NCBI RefSeq assembly: GCF_014642075.1
Contig: NZ_BMIK01000002.1
Location: 62,001-126,000 of the forward strand
Source of the DNA: Parapedobacter defluvii
GTDB taxonomy: Bacteria; Bacteroidota; Bacteroidia; Sphingobacteriales; Sphingobacteriaceae
Reading direction: 5' to 3'
DNA length: 64,000 nucleotides
The translations under genes were made by a program, and so were the position numbers. The notes beneath the pieces were generated by a model. It had not been told where the DNA came from and did no database searches. It saw only the letters and a list, made by a program, of their open reading frames with translations. Each line of letters begins with the position of its first letter. Position 1 is the stretch's first letter. This document shows, piece after piece, positions 46,996 through 56,248 of the stretch.

Positions 46996-47814
46996 ATGTC
47001 CCATAACCTACTGAAAGGAAAGAAAGGAATTATTTTCGGTGCGCTGGATGAGAAGTCCATCGCCTGGAAAACCGCCCAACGCTGTGTACAGGAAGGGGCC
47101 GAGATCGTGCTTACCAATGCACCGGTGGCATTGCGCATGGGCACCATTAGGCAACTGGCCGAGGAATGCAACAATGCACCTGTTATTCCGGCTGATGTGA
47201 CCAGTAGCGAAGATATCGAGGGCCTCTTTGACCAGACGTTGGAACATTTTGGAAGTGGTGTGGATTTTATTCTTCATTCGGTAGGCATGAGTATCAACGT
47301 GCGTAAGGGCATCCCTTATACAGAAAATAACTACGACTTCATGCACAAGGCGTTTGATATATCATCCATCAGCCTGCATCGTGTGCTGGCTACCGCCATG
47401 AAAAAAGATGCCATCAATGAATGGGGATCGGTTGTGGCCCTCACATACATTGCAGCCCAGCGTGTATTTCCCGATTACAACGATATGGCCGACGCGAAGG
47501 CATTGCTCGAAAGTATTACGCGCAACTTTGGTTACCAATATGGCATAAAAAAACACGTCCGTGTTAATACGATTAGCCAGTCGCCCACCCAAACGACAGC
47601 CGGTTCGGGTGTCAAGGGCTTTGGCGATTTCATTTCATATGCAGATAAAATGTCTCCGCTTGGCAATGCGACCGCAGACCAATGCGCAGATTATACCGTA
47701 ACACTGTTCTCTGACCTAACCAAAATGGTCACCATGCAGAACTTATTCCATGACGGTGGTTTTTCCTTCATGGGTGTAAGCGAAGCAGTGATCAACGGGA
47801 TGGGAGAGAAGTAG
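46996..47814 (+). CDS. fabI: enoyl-[acyl-carrier-protein] reductase, NADH-type
   Basis: The protein has 272 residues. It begins LLKGKKGIIFGALDEKSIAW, the FabI-type nucleotide-binding start. PADVTSSEDIEGLFDQ and DFILHSVGMS follow. The catalytic pair is the Tyr in the FPDYNDMADAKALLES block and the Lys six residues on (Y-x6-K). The substrate loop ISQSPTQTTAGSGVKGF is also present. It performs the last reduction of fatty-acid elongation. The start is preceded by a -7 box and the gene ends in a strong hairpin terminator, so it is probably a single-gene unit. The Tyr/Lys spacing marks it as FabI rather than FabL or FabV. Confidence 0.95.
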   Translation: MSHNLLKGKKGIIFGALDEKSIAWKTAQRCVQEGAEIVLTNAPVALRMGTIRQLAEECNNAPVIPADVTSSEDIEGLFDQTLEHFGSGVDFILHSVGMSINVRKGIPYTENNYDFMHKAFDISSISLHRVLATAMKKDAINEWGSVVALTYIAAQRVFPDYNDMADAKALLESITRNFGYQYGIKKHVRVNTISQSPTQTTAGSGVKGFGDFISYADKMSPLGNATADQCADYTVTLFSDLTKMVTMQNLFHDGGFSFMGVSEAVINGMGEK

Positions 47815-47839
47815 CTTCACCGCCCATTTTCAACTCATA

Positions 47840-47878
47840 AAAAAGGCGGCTTTTGGGTACTCCAAAAGCCGCCTTTTT
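47840..47878. terminator. bidirectional terminator between fabI and a convergent lipoprotein gene
   Basis: A perfect 17-base stem (AAAAAGGCGGCTTTTGG with its complement at 47862-47878) closes a five-base loop. A runs on the left and T runs on the right let it act on both strands. It sits 26 bases after fabI and 24 bases after the convergent lipoprotein gene. Confidence 0.93.
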
Positions 47879-47901
47879 ATAAACCGATAGCGGTTCTATG
47901 C

Positions 47902-48315
47902 TTAATAGTCCTCCGTGTCGAGCAAAATCACCTTGATGTCGGCACGCCCCGGTTGTGGAAGGTCGCCTCTCAGGCCATCTGCGAAGGATACGTCGATGAC
48001 CAAAGTGCCAACGGAGTAATCGTAGCGGTACGCTACGCCGTCATATACGGTTGTCAGCGGTTCGTATATGCCGTCGCCGAATGAAATGTCAACCAATACC
48101 GTTCCGTAGTCAACCACATATTGGTCTATTTCCGGAAAGTCCAATGTGGCAACCCAAAGATCCGGCCGACCTGCAACGGGTTTCCATTCATTTTGCGTAA
48201 TCGTATAGGGGATGATCTTATTATAGTTGATCTGTTGGATAATTTCCTCTTTTGTACAGGATGAGATACCGAGGATTACGAAGAATCCGACGATTAGGGT
48301 AAGGAGCTTTTTCAT
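47902..48315 (-). CDS. putative lipoprotein of unknown function
   Basis: The protein has 137 residues from the ATG at 48313-48315. The N-terminus is a clear lipoprotein signal (LLTLIVGFFVILGISSC, lipid Cys at about residue 20). The rest is a small, probably all-beta domain with repeated VDISFGDG- and VIDVSFADG-type strands. I do not recognise a family. It is convergent with fabI and divergent from the thioesterase gene. No functional hint comes from the neighbours. Confidence 0.75.
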   Translation of the reverse strand: MKKLLTLIVGFFVILGISSCTKEEIIQQINYNKIIPYTITQNEWKPVAGRPDLWVATLDFPEIDQYVVDYGTVLVDISFGDGIYEPLTTVYDGVAYRYDYSVGTLVIDVSFADGLRGDLPQPGRADIKVILLDTEDY

Positions 48316-48501
48316 ATAAGTTTGTTTTGGGTAAATAATTCCGTTGCTATGTCTGCGCGTCTGTTTACTATGACAACAAATCGTATGAAAAGGTTTAACG
48401 CAATAATTGCACCAATAATTTCGTCCATTTCCTTCGGCATCATGCAACTGTATGGAGCGATTTGCTCATTCGTGAAAAGAAATCTTGTAATTTTGCTTTC
48501 T

Positions 48502-48903
48502 ATGGGGATGAATATGGATATGCGTAAAAAGATCTATACAAAGCAGATTCAGGTAACCCGTGAACATTTGGATCAAAATAATCACGTCAATAACGTGCAA
48601 TTTGTGAGCTGGGTGGAACAGGCAGCTGCTGAACACTGGGAAATCCTGAGGCACAAAACCGATTATGTAAATGATTACTGGGTGCTTTTTGACCATCACA
48701 TCCAATATAAAAAGCAAGTGTATTTAGGTGAAATCCTAACGGTAAAAACATATCCTTTACCACCCGACGGAATCAAACAACCTAGAAAAGTGGAGTTTTA
48801 CCGCAACGACGAACTGGTCGTGGACTCACGTACACTTTGGGTTTTGTTTGACAAAGACAAACATAAAATAAAGCGGATTGCGCCCGATTGGTTGGGAAGA
48901 TGA
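48502..48903 (+). CDS. 4HBT-type acyl-CoA thioesterase
   Basis: The protein has about 133 residues, the usual hotdog-fold size. The motif HLDQNNHVNNVQFVSWVEQA is the YbgC/4-hydroxybenzoyl-CoA thioesterase active-site region (Asp, Asn and His), followed by HHIQYKKQVYLGEILTVKTY. Four in-frame ATG codons lie at 48502, 48508, 48514 and 48520. I give the first, but the third or fourth would equally preserve the domain. It would hydrolyse acyl-CoA or acyl-ACP thioesters; the chain length is unknown. Confidence 0.85.
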   Translation: MGMNMDMRKKIYTKQIQVTREHLDQNNHVNNVQFVSWVEQAAAEHWEILRHKTDYVNDYWVLFDHHIQYKKQVYLGEILTVKTYPLPPDGIKQPRKVEFYRNDELVVDSRTLWVLFDKDKHKIKRIAPDWLGR

Positions 48904-48936
48904 AACGAGAAAAGCAAGTAATGTATGCTAAAAAAA

Positions 48937-48967
48937 GCGTCACAGAACTTTGTCCTGTGACGCGCTT
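48937..48967. terminator. hairpin terminator between the thioesterase and clpC
   Basis: GCGTCACAG (48937-48945) pairs with CTGTGACGC (48955-48963), flanked by A runs on the left and T runs on the right. It serves the convergent thioesterase and clpC genes. Confidence 0.85.
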
Positions 48968-48988
48968 TTACCTAAAACAGTTTGTTCG

Positions 48989-51538
48989 CTATTCGTCTTT
49001 TTTCTCTTCGGCCATATCCGATGGTTTGGAAGAACCACCGTCTTCCGACTGTATATTGACTACGATTTCAGCTTTGTCTTTGTCATAATCAACTTCCAGC
49101 GTATTCCCTTCGCTGACCTCGCCTTTTAGAATTTCCTCGGCAATGGGATCTTCCAGGTATTTCTGGATAGCCCGTTTGAGCGGGCGCGCCCCGAAATTGC
49201 TGTCAAATCCTTTTTCTGCAACAAAGTCCTTTGCAGCATCTGTGAGCCGGATGTTGTATCCCAGTGCTTCGATCCGCACGAACAGTGATTTCAACTCGAT
49301 ATCGATAATTTTGAAGATGTGTTCCTTATCCAGTGAATTAAAGACAATCACGTCATCAATACGGTTGAGGAATTCCGGTGCGAAAGCACGTTTAAGTGCG
49401 TTTTCAATGACACCGCGGGAGTGGGCCTCGGCCTGTTCAGCTTTTGCCGACGTAGTGAAGCCGACTCCTTGTCCGAAGTCCTTTAACTGACGGGCGCCGA
49501 TATTGGAGGTCATGATCAGAATGGTGTTCCTGAAGTCCACCCGGCGGCCGAGGCTATCGGTCAGCTGTCCTTCATCCAGTACTTGCAGTAGCAAATTGAA
49601 TACATCGGGATGCGCTTTTTCGATTTCATCCAACAGGACTACCGAATAAGGCTTACGCCGTACCTTTTCTGTCAGTTGTCCCCCTTCTTCGTAGCCTACA
49701 TAGCCTGGAGGCGCGCCTACAAGACGTGAGATGGCGAATTTTTCCATGTATTCGCTCATGTCGATTTGGATGAGAGAATCCTCACTGTCAAACATGAATC
49801 GAGCCAGCTCTTTTGCCAATTCGGTTTTTCCGACGCCGGTAGGGCCTAAGAAAATAAAGGAACCAATCGGTTTTTTCGGATCTTTCAACCCGGCACGGGT
49901 ACGTTGGATGGCTTTGACAAGCTTCTTCACCGCTTCGTCCTGTCCGATGATACGGCCCTTCATCGATTCAGCCATGTTCAACAGCTTTTGGCTGTCGGAT
50001 TGGCCGACCCGCTGAACCGGGATACCCGTCATCATCGATACCACTTCCGCAACGTTATCTTCCGTTACGGTATACCGTTTGGTCTTTGTCTCCGCTTCCC
50101 ATGCCGTTTTTTCGTGCTCAAGTTCTTCCAGCAACCTTTTTTCCGTGTCGCGCAGCTTGGCTGCTTCCTCGTATTTCTGGCTGCGGACTACCTTGTTTTT
50201 CTCGATTTTGATTTCCTCGATTTTCTGTTCAATATCGATAATGCTCTGTGGCACATGGATATTGGTGAGGTGTACACGTGACCCCGCTTCGTCCATCGCA
50301 TCGATGGCTTTGTCAGGTAAAAAACGGTCGGTAATGTACCGCGTAGTCAACGTAACGCAAGCCTCTATGGCCTCGGGCGTGTAGTTGACATTGTGGTGTT
50401 CTTCGTATTTGTCCTTGATGCGGTTCAGGATTTCGACCGTCTCATCGTGTGTAGCCGGCTCGATCATTACCTTTTGGAACCTGCGGTCAAGCGCACCATC
50501 CTTTTCGATGTATTGACGGTATTCATCGAGCGTCGTGGCACCGATGCATTGGATTTCTCCACGGGCCAATGCCGGTTTGAACATGTTAGAGGCGTCCAAC
50601 GAACCCGATGCGCCACCCGCACCGACAATGGTGTGGATCTCATCAATAAATAAGATGACATCCGGCGATTTCTCTAATTCATTCATCACCGCTTTCATAC
50701 GTTCTTCGAACTGCCCACGGTATTTCGTGCCTGCCACCAACGAAGCGAGATCCAGTGTGACCACCCGCTTATTGAACAGTACGCGGGATACCTTTCGCTG
50801 GATGATGCGCAGGGCCAATCCTTCTGCGATGGCAGATTTACCCACGCCGGGTTCGCCGATCAGGATCGGGTTATTTTTCTTCCGTCTGGAAAGAATCTGT
50901 GATACCCGTTCAATTTCCTTTTCGCGACCCACGATCGGATCTAGTCTGCCTTCTTCCGCTGCCCGGGTCAAGTCCCGGCCAAAGTTATCAAGCACCGGTG
51001 TTTTCGATTTGATGTCCGATACCTTCTTCGGTTGGCTGAAATGATCATCCTCTTTGAAATCGTCATCCCCGGCTGTTGAACCGGAGGCTTGGTCGGTAAT
51101 ACCCGCTTTATGCTGCTCTACATCTGCTTTGAAGACATCGTAATTAATGTCGTATTGCTGCAGAATTTGCGAGGCGATGTTTTCCTCGTCGCGCAGAATG
51201 GATAAAAGCAGGTGTTCAGTGCCGATTACGTCACTTTTAAAGATTTTTGCTTCAAGATATGTGATTTTCAGTACTTTCTCCGCTTGCTTGGTGAGCGGCA
51301 TATTGCCGATCGGAGCGCGGGACATTGAAGAACCTTTTACGGCATCCTCGATAGATTTGCGTAGCTCAGTTGTGTCAATCCCTGCATGCTTCAATATCTT
51401 GATGGCCATACCGTCTCCTTCACGAATCAACCCCAACAATAAATGTTCTGTGCCGATGTAATCGTGTTTCAATCTGATAGCTTCTTCTCTGCTGTATGAA
51501 ATCACATCCTTTACGCGAGGCGAAAATTTTGCTTCCAT
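48989..51538 (-). CDS. clpC: ATP-dependent Clp protease ATPase subunit ClpC
   Basis: The protein has 849 residues. Two Clp N-terminal repeats (KFSPRVKDVISYSREEA, DYIGTEHLLLGLIREGDG) occupy about residues 1-150. The first AAA domain has Walker A GEPGVGKS and FIDEIHTIVGAGG. A UVR-like middle segment (YEEAAKLRDTEKRLLEEL) marks ClpC rather than ClpA or ClpB. The second AAA domain has GPTGVGKT and VVLLDEIEKAHPDVFNLLLQ. It unfolds substrates for ClpP. The C-terminal tail is acidic and Ser/Lys-rich (GGSSKPSDMAEEKKDE). It is a single gene with a terminator after it and a non-coding stretch upstream. Confidence 0.97.
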   Translation of the reverse strand: MEAKFSPRVKDVISYSREEAIRLKHDYIGTEHLLLGLIREGDGMAIKILKHAGIDTTELRKSIEDAVKGSSMSRAPIGNMPLTKQAEKVLKITYLEAKIFKSDVIGTEHLLLSILRDEENIASQILQQYDINYDVFKADVEQHKAGITDQASGSTAGDDDFKEDDHFSQPKKVSDIKSKTPVLDNFGRDLTRAAEEGRLDPIVGREKEIERVSQILSRRKKNNPILIGEPGVGKSAIAEGLALRIIQRKVSRVLFNKRVVTLDLASLVAGTKYRGQFEERMKAVMNELEKSPDVILFIDEIHTIVGAGGASGSLDASNMFKPALARGEIQCIGATTLDEYRQYIEKDGALDRRFQKVMIEPATHDETVEILNRIKDKYEEHHNVNYTPEAIEACVTLTTRYITDRFLPDKAIDAMDEAGSRVHLTNIHVPQSIIDIEQKIEEIKIEKNKVVRSQKYEEAAKLRDTEKRLLEELEHEKTAWEAETKTKRYTVTEDNVAEVVSMMTGIPVQRVGQSDSQKLLNMAESMKGRIIGQDEAVKKLVKAIQRTRAGLKDPKKPIGSFIFLGPTGVGKTELAKELARFMFDSEDSLIQIDMSEYMEKFAISRLVGAPPGYVGYEEGGQLTEKVRRKPYSVVLLDEIEKAHPDVFNLLLQVLDEGQLTDSLGRRVDFRNTILIMTSNIGARQLKDFGQGVGFTTSAKAEQAEAHSRGVIENALKRAFAPEFLNRIDDVIVFNSLDKEHIFKIIDIELKSLFVRIEALGYNIRLTDAAKDFVAEKGFDSNFGARPLKRAIQKYLEDPIAEEILKGEVSEGNTLEVDYDKDKAEIVVNIQSEDGGSSKPSDMAEEKKDE

Positions 51539-51704
51539 GAATGTTTACCTTTCTCTTTTGTATGCTAAGGATGCGATAAATGTATAAAAAAATATCGCTT
51601 GTGCCTTACTATTTGTGTAACATTTATCAACAATTAAGCCATAGACACAAATATAACATTTTGTCAGTTTTGATAAAAGTATTATTGCATCATTGTGACG
51701 ATAG

Positions 51705-51749
51705 CTGCTCAAGCCGCAGAGGCTCTTTCTGCTCAAGCCGCAGAGGCTC
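51705..51749. repeat. 21-base tandem direct repeat
   Basis: CTGCTCAAGCCGCAGAGGCTC occurs at 51705-51725 and again at 51729-51749, a period of 24 bases. Immediately after it a hairpin forms from CCTACTTTTTT and AAAAAAGTAGG (51749 to about 51775). The repeat is non-coding as far as I can tell and marks the left side of a repeat-like stretch. Confidence 0.8.
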
Positions 51750-52274
51750 CTACTTTTTTTCCGCAAAAAAGTAGGCAAAAAACTCGCCGCTGTATCCTGC
51801 CGCTACCACGGTAGTGCATCCCACTGCAAGCCGCGGCAGGATCAGGCGGCATTGGCGGGATACGGTGGGGAGGTGCTGAAAACGCACGGAACGGTCGTTT
51901 GGAGCAAAATGGTAATTTTCCCGCACGAAATCTCGGTTCGGAGGGCAATCGGCCTTGAAGAATCGGGAATCCGCCAGCTGGCGGAAAAGCATATGTAGAA
52001 ACAACCGTACTGGCAGCAAACAAGCGGATTGGGAAAGCGAAGCGGCTGCAATCCGCGCCGTAAATGCTTTGCAATCAACCTGCAACCGAGGCTTCACAGC
52101 CTTGATTTTTTTTGCTTCGTTTTTTTGATCAAGCAAAAAAATGAAGGCCTGCCCGGCCAGGGCAAAAGTAAAAGCCATGCCCGGCGAGGGCAAAAAGGAA
52201 CAAACCTTCGCGGCGATAGAGCGAACTTGCATATCAGGGGTAAGTTAACTATGTTTGCACGTAAAAAACTAAAG
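51750..52274. other. gene-poor, repeat-like stretch between clpC and ettA
   Basis: No convincing gene lies between the clpC start and the ettA ATG. Both strands are unusually free of stops: the plus strand is open at 51760-51997 and 52029-52274, and the minus strand across most of 51733-52232. The predicted peptides are rich in Lys, Cys, Phe and Arg and look like no protein family. Hairpins with A and T runs (around 51750-51775 and 52108-52141) and the doubled word GCCCGGCnAGGGCAAAA near 52155-52195 add to the picture. I infer a dispersed, non-coding repeat element, and not an operon leader. Confidence 0.5.
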
Positions 52275-53960
52275 ATGTCAGACGAAAAAATCATCTTTTC
52301 TATGGCAGGGGTAAATAAAATTTACCCGCCTCAGAAGCAGGTGCTCAAAAATATTTACCTTTCTTTTTTCTACGGAGCTAAAATCGGCGTGATCGGTCTT
52401 AACGGTTCAGGAAAATCGTCACTGCTTAAAATCATAGCCGGTTTAGACAAATCCTATCAGGGAGAAGTGGTGTTTTCGCCCGGCTATACCGTAGGTTATT
52501 TGGCCCAGGAGCCCGAATTGGACCCCGATAAAACGGTAAGGGAAGTGGTGGAAGAGGGAGTGGCCGAGATTACAGCCATTCTAAAAGAATACGAGGGAAT
52601 CAACGAGAAATTCGGTCTGCCGGAAGTGTATGAGAATGCGGATGAAATGGATAAACTGCTGGCTCGGCAAGGTGAATTGCAGGATAAAATTGATGCAGTG
52701 GGCGCATGGGAACTGGACACGAAACTGGAGCGTGCCATGGACGCATTGCGTTGTCCGGAGCCCGAACGAAAAGTAGACACATTGTCAGGAGGTGAACGTC
52801 GCCGGGTGGCATTATGTCGTTTACTGCTGCAGGAACCCGATGTGCTCCTGCTTGACGAGCCAACGAACCACCTTGATGCGGAATCGATCGATTGGCTTGA
52901 ACAGCATTTGCAACAGTACCAGGGTACAGTCATTGCTGTTACCCACGATCGTTATTTCCTGGATAACGTGGCAGGGTGGATCCTGGAACTCGACCGGGGG
53001 GAAGGTATTCCCTGGAAAGGAAACTACTCTTCGTGGCTGGATCAGAAGGCGAAACGCCTCGCTCAGGAGGAGAAATCGGAAAGTAAACGGCAAAAAACAC
53101 TGGAACGGGAGTTGGAGTGGGTACGCATGGCTCCCAAAGCCCGTCATGCCAAATCCAAAGCCCGCTTGCATAACTATGAAAAACTGGCTTCGGAAGAAAC
53201 GAGGGAGCGGGAAGACAAGCTGGAACTTTTTATCCCGCCCGGCCCCCGCTTGGGTAATGTCGTGATCGAAGCCCAACAGGTAAGTAAGGCCTATGGAGAC
53301 AAGATTCTCTTCGAAGGGTTGAGCTTCTCTTTGCCCCCCGCGGGTATCGTAGGCATCATCGGACCTAACGGAGCAGGCAAGACAACCCTTTTTCGGCTTA
53401 TCACCGGACAGGAACAGCCGGACAGCGGTACGTTCCGTGTTGGTGAAACCGTTGCATTGGGGTATGTGGATCAGCTGCATGACGACCTGGATCCCGAAAA
53501 GACGGTTTGGGAGAACATCACAGGCGGCAACGAAAATATACCCTTGGGCAACCGGCTCGTCAACTCTCGTGCGTATGTGTCCAAATTCAATTTCAACGGT
53601 GCCGACCAGCAGAAAAAAGTAGGGGTACTCTCGGGTGGGGAGCGTAACCGTGTTCACCTGGCCATCACCCTGAAAAAAAGCGCCAATGTACTGCTGCTCG
53701 ATGAGCCGACCAACGATATCGACGTAAACACCCTGCGGGCACTGGAAGAAGGCTTGGAAAATTTTGGCGGTTGTGCCGTGGTGATCTCACACGACCGCTG
53801 GTTTCTTGACCGGATTTGCACGCACATACTCGCATTTGAGGGCGATTCTCAGGTATATTTCTTTGAAGGGAATTATTCGGAATACGAAGAAAACCGCAAG
53901 AAACGTCTGGGCGATAGTACTCCCAAACGGATCAAATATAAAAAACTGGTGAAAGGATGA
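52275..53960 (+). CDS. ettA: ABC-F translation factor EttA
   Basis: The protein has 561 residues from the ATG at 52275; E. coli EttA has 555. Two ABC domains have Walker A GLNGSGKS and GPNGAGKT, signatures LSGGERRRVALCRLL and LSGGERNRVHLAITL, and Walker B LLLDEPTNHLD and LLLDEPTNDID. The linker contains RMAPKARHAKSKARL, the ribosome-contacting PtIM hallmark of EttA. It has no membrane domain and throttles the first step of elongation according to ATP. The frame is open upstream through the repeat-like region, but those codons are not family-like. The following kinase gene overlaps its stop by four bases. Confidence 0.95.
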   Translation: MSDEKIIFSMAGVNKIYPPQKQVLKNIYLSFFYGAKIGVIGLNGSGKSSLLKIIAGLDKSYQGEVVFSPGYTVGYLAQEPELDPDKTVREVVEEGVAEITAILKEYEGINEKFGLPEVYENADEMDKLLARQGELQDKIDAVGAWELDTKLERAMDALRCPEPERKVDTLSGGERRRVALCRLLLQEPDVLLLDEPTNHLDAESIDWLEQHLQQYQGTVIAVTHDRYFLDNVAGWILELDRGEGIPWKGNYSSWLDQKAKRLAQEEKSESKRQKTLERELEWVRMAPKARHAKSKARLHNYEKLASEETREREDKLELFIPPGPRLGNVVIEAQQVSKAYGDKILFEGLSFSLPPAGIVGIIGPNGAGKTTLFRLITGQEQPDSGTFRVGETVALGYVDQLHDDLDPEKTVWENITGGNENIPLGNRLVNSRAYVSKFNFNGADQQKKVGVLSGGERNRVHLAITLKKSANVLLLDEPTNDIDVNTLRALEEGLENFGGCAVVISHDRWFLDRICTHILAFEGDSQVYFFEGNYSEYEENRKKRLGDSTPKRIKYKKLVKG

Positions 53961-55171
53961 TGGATACCGCCAAGTTATTAAAAGCGATCATCGAAAATGC
54001 CATTGACGGTATCATTACGATAGACCGCTATGGCATCGTCGAATCGATCAACCCGGCGGCATTGAAGCTGTTTGGCTATGAACCCGGGGAAGTTATCGGC
54101 AACAATGTATCCATGTTGATGCCTGAACCGGATCACAGCAACCACGACCAGTACATCCAGAATTATCACCGGACCGGCGAGAAGAAAATCATCGGCATTG
54201 GCCGTGAGGTGAGGGGCCTGCGCAAGGATGGCAGTACATTCCCTTTCCGGTTGGCGGTAAGTGAGGTGCATTACGAAAATAAAACTGCTTTTACCGGCTT
54301 TGTGCACGATCTTTCCAAAGAAAAGGAGGCCGAAGAAAAGCTGCTTCAGCACATGGAAGAGCTTGAGGCAACCGTCAGCAACCGTACCAAGGATCTGATT
54401 AAGCTGGTGTCCGAACTGGAAAAAGCCAAATCGGAAGTAAGCCTATCCCTGGAGAAGGAGAAAGAGCTGAACCAGCTGAAATCCCGTTTTGTTTCCATGG
54501 CCTCACACGAATTCCGTACGCCTTTGAGTGCCGTGCAACTGTCGGCATCGCTCATCGAAAAGTACCTTGAGAAGACTGACTCCGCCAATGTGCTTAAGCA
54601 TACGGCCCGTATCAAAGGCTCCGTGCAACTGCTTACCAGCATTCTCAACGATTTCTTATCCCTTGAGCGCTTGGAGGCAGGTAATGTTTCGGCAAACCAA
54701 CAGGAAATCAATCTCGTGCGGCTTGCAGAAGAAATCACGGAAGAGATGCAGTTGATCTGCAAAACCAACCAGCATATTGTTTATCAGCATACCGGCTCCA
54801 GCGGAACATTTGTGCTGGATGCCAATCTCCTGAAAAACTGTATCATCAACCTGATTTCCAATGCGATCAAGTATTCCGGGGAAAATACGTTTATCGAATT
54901 TAACACAGAAATTAAGGGCGACGTCTGTACCATTGTGGTCAAAGACGATGGCATCGGCATCCCATTGGAAGATCAGAAAAACCTGTTCGAACCCTTCTTC
55001 CGGGCACACAATACCGGCAATATTCCCGGAACAGGTTTAGGGCTTAATATTGTGAAAAGATATGTATCTTTGATGGGCGGAATCGTGAGTTGCCAAAGCG
55101 CGCAGCACACGGGCACTATTTTTACACTTTCATTCGGCAACACGACACTACCGATACCCAATGGCAACTAA
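53957..55171 (+). CDS. FixL-type heme PAS sensor histidine kinase
   Basis: The protein has 404 residues, no membrane span. The N-terminal PAS domain closely resembles rhizobial FixL: NVSMLMPEPDHSNHDQYI, then KKIIGIGREVRGLRKDG and FTGFVHDLS. By alignment with my memory of Bradyrhizobium FixL numbering, the proximal heme ligand His200 is His63 and the distal Arg220 is Arg83; both are kept. Ile215 and Leu236 are also kept, and His214 is Lys77. The kinase has the phosphoacceptor His184 in FVSMASHEFRTPLS, an N box (LISNAIKYSG), and DDGIGIP and GTGLGLNIVKR. The start overlaps ettA by four bases and the end overlaps the regulator gene by 11. I infer an oxygen sensor. Confidence 0.9.
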   Translation: MMDTAKLLKAIIENAIDGIITIDRYGIVESINPAALKLFGYEPGEVIGNNVSMLMPEPDHSNHDQYIQNYHRTGEKKIIGIGREVRGLRKDGSTFPFRLAVSEVHYENKTAFTGFVHDLSKEKEAEEKLLQHMEELEATVSNRTKDLIKLVSELEKAKSEVSLSLEKEKELNQLKSRFVSMASHEFRTPLSAVQLSASLIEKYLEKTDSANVLKHTARIKGSVQLLTSILNDFLSLERLEAGNVSANQQEINLVRLAEEITEEMQLICKTNQHIVYQHTGSSGTFVLDANLLKNCIINLISNAIKYSGENTFIEFNTEIKGDVCTIVVKDDGIGIPLEDQKNLFEPFFRAHNTGNIPGTGLGLNIVKRYVSLMGGIVSCQSAQHTGTIFTLSFGNTTLPIPNGN

Positions 55172-56225
55172 ACAAACCTCTGTTCTAATCATTGAAGATA
55201 ACGACGACATCCGCGAAGGTACGAAAGAAATACTGGAACTTTCCGGTTACCAAGTGTATGCGGCCCCCGAAGGCAAGACAGGGGTGGATATGGCGCTGAA
55301 ATACCTGCCCGATATTATCTTATGCGACATTATGATGCCTGAACTGGATGGTTTTGGCGTACTGTATCTGCTCACCAAACATCCGGAAGCCGCTGGCATA
55401 CCTTTCATCTTCCTTACGGCAAAAGCAGAGCGGGCTGATATGCGCAAAGCAATGGAAATGGGAGCCGATGACTACCTGACCAAGCCTTTTGACGATATTG
55501 AGCTCCTGAATGCGCTGGAAACCCGGCTAAAAAAACGCAAGCAGTTGGAGGGAGAGAAGATGGATCGTAAAAGCTTGTACCTCAGCAATGAGGAGCAGGA
55601 AATGTTGTTGAAAGAATTGGTCACAGGATCCCGCGTAAAAAGTTACAAAAAAAAGCAGCAGGTTTATCAGGAAGGAGATTCGCCGCTGTATGTATATTAC
55701 ATCAAGAAAGGAAAAGTGCGTAGGTTCCTGTCTTACCTGGACGGACGTGAACTTTCCACGGACATTCACATAAGTGATTCCTTTTTCGGGTATGGAGCCA
55801 TTCTGCTACAGCAGCAATACACGGACAATGCCGAAACGCTGGAGGAGACCGAGTTGGCACTGATTGAGAAAGAAAACTTTCTGGAATTGCTGTACCGCAA
55901 GCCGGGTATCGCCAATAAATTTATCCAATGGCTCTCCGGAAACATCCGTGGCAAGGAAACCCAATTGCTCGCATTTGCCTACGATTCCGTCCGCAAACGC
56001 GTTGCCAATGCGTTGATCCGCGTGGCCGAAAAAAACCTAGACCGTCCGGATGCGGATGAATGCCTGGTCCGCATCTCGCGTGACGACCTGGCCTCTCTGG
56101 CCGGGACCGCCAATGAGACGATCAGCCGCATGCTGGCCGACTTCCGCGATGAAAAGCTGATTGCCAAAGAAGGAAATGCGATCCGTATCCTCTCCATTTA
56201 CAAACTGAAAAATATCAAACAATAG
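55161..56225 (+). CDS. receiver-Crp/Fnr fusion regulator (FixJ-FixK-like)
   Basis: The protein has 354 residues. Residues 1-125 are a receiver with Asp56 as phosphoacceptor (IILCDIMMPELDG) and Lys108 (DDYLTKPFDD). Residues 150-270 form a cyclic-nucleotide-binding-like beta-roll (QVYQEGDSPLYVYYIKKGKV). Residues 275-345 are a Crp-type winged helix with recognition residues in NETISRML (Glu319, Ser322, Arg323), the E-x2-S-R pattern of FNR. No FNR-type N-terminal iron-sulfur Cys cluster is seen, so input is presumably phosphorylation by the coupled FixL-type kinase. It precedes an LDH-like/hemN/ccoI/ccoS run with a matching binding site. Confidence 0.93.
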   Translation: MATKQTSVLIIEDNDDIREGTKEILELSGYQVYAAPEGKTGVDMALKYLPDIILCDIMMPELDGFGVLYLLTKHPEAAGIPFIFLTAKAERADMRKAMEMGADDYLTKPFDDIELLNALETRLKKRKQLEGEKMDRKSLYLSNEEQEMLLKELVTGSRVKSYKKKQQVYQEGDSPLYVYYIKKGKVRRFLSYLDGRELSTDIHISDSFFGYGAILLQQQYTDNAETLEETELALIEKENFLELLYRKPGIANKFIQWLSGNIRGKETQLLAFAYDSVRKRVANALIRVAEKNLDRPDADECLVRISRDDLASLAGTANETISRMLADFRDEKLIAKEGNAIRILSIYKLKNIKQ

Positions 56226-56248
56226 CATCCCGCCCTATTTTTTATCGG

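Noticed and set aside
52029-52274. N-terminal extension of ettA, an open frame of 82 codons
   Set aside because: The extension has no EttA-like sequence. The ATG at 52275 yields the normal family length, and the upstream part belongs to the repeat-like stretch.
54190-54200. FixL-type kinase judged unable to bind heme because Lys77 replaces a His
   Set aside because: That His is the non-ligand His214 of Bradyrhizobium FixL. The ligand His200 aligns with His63, which is present.
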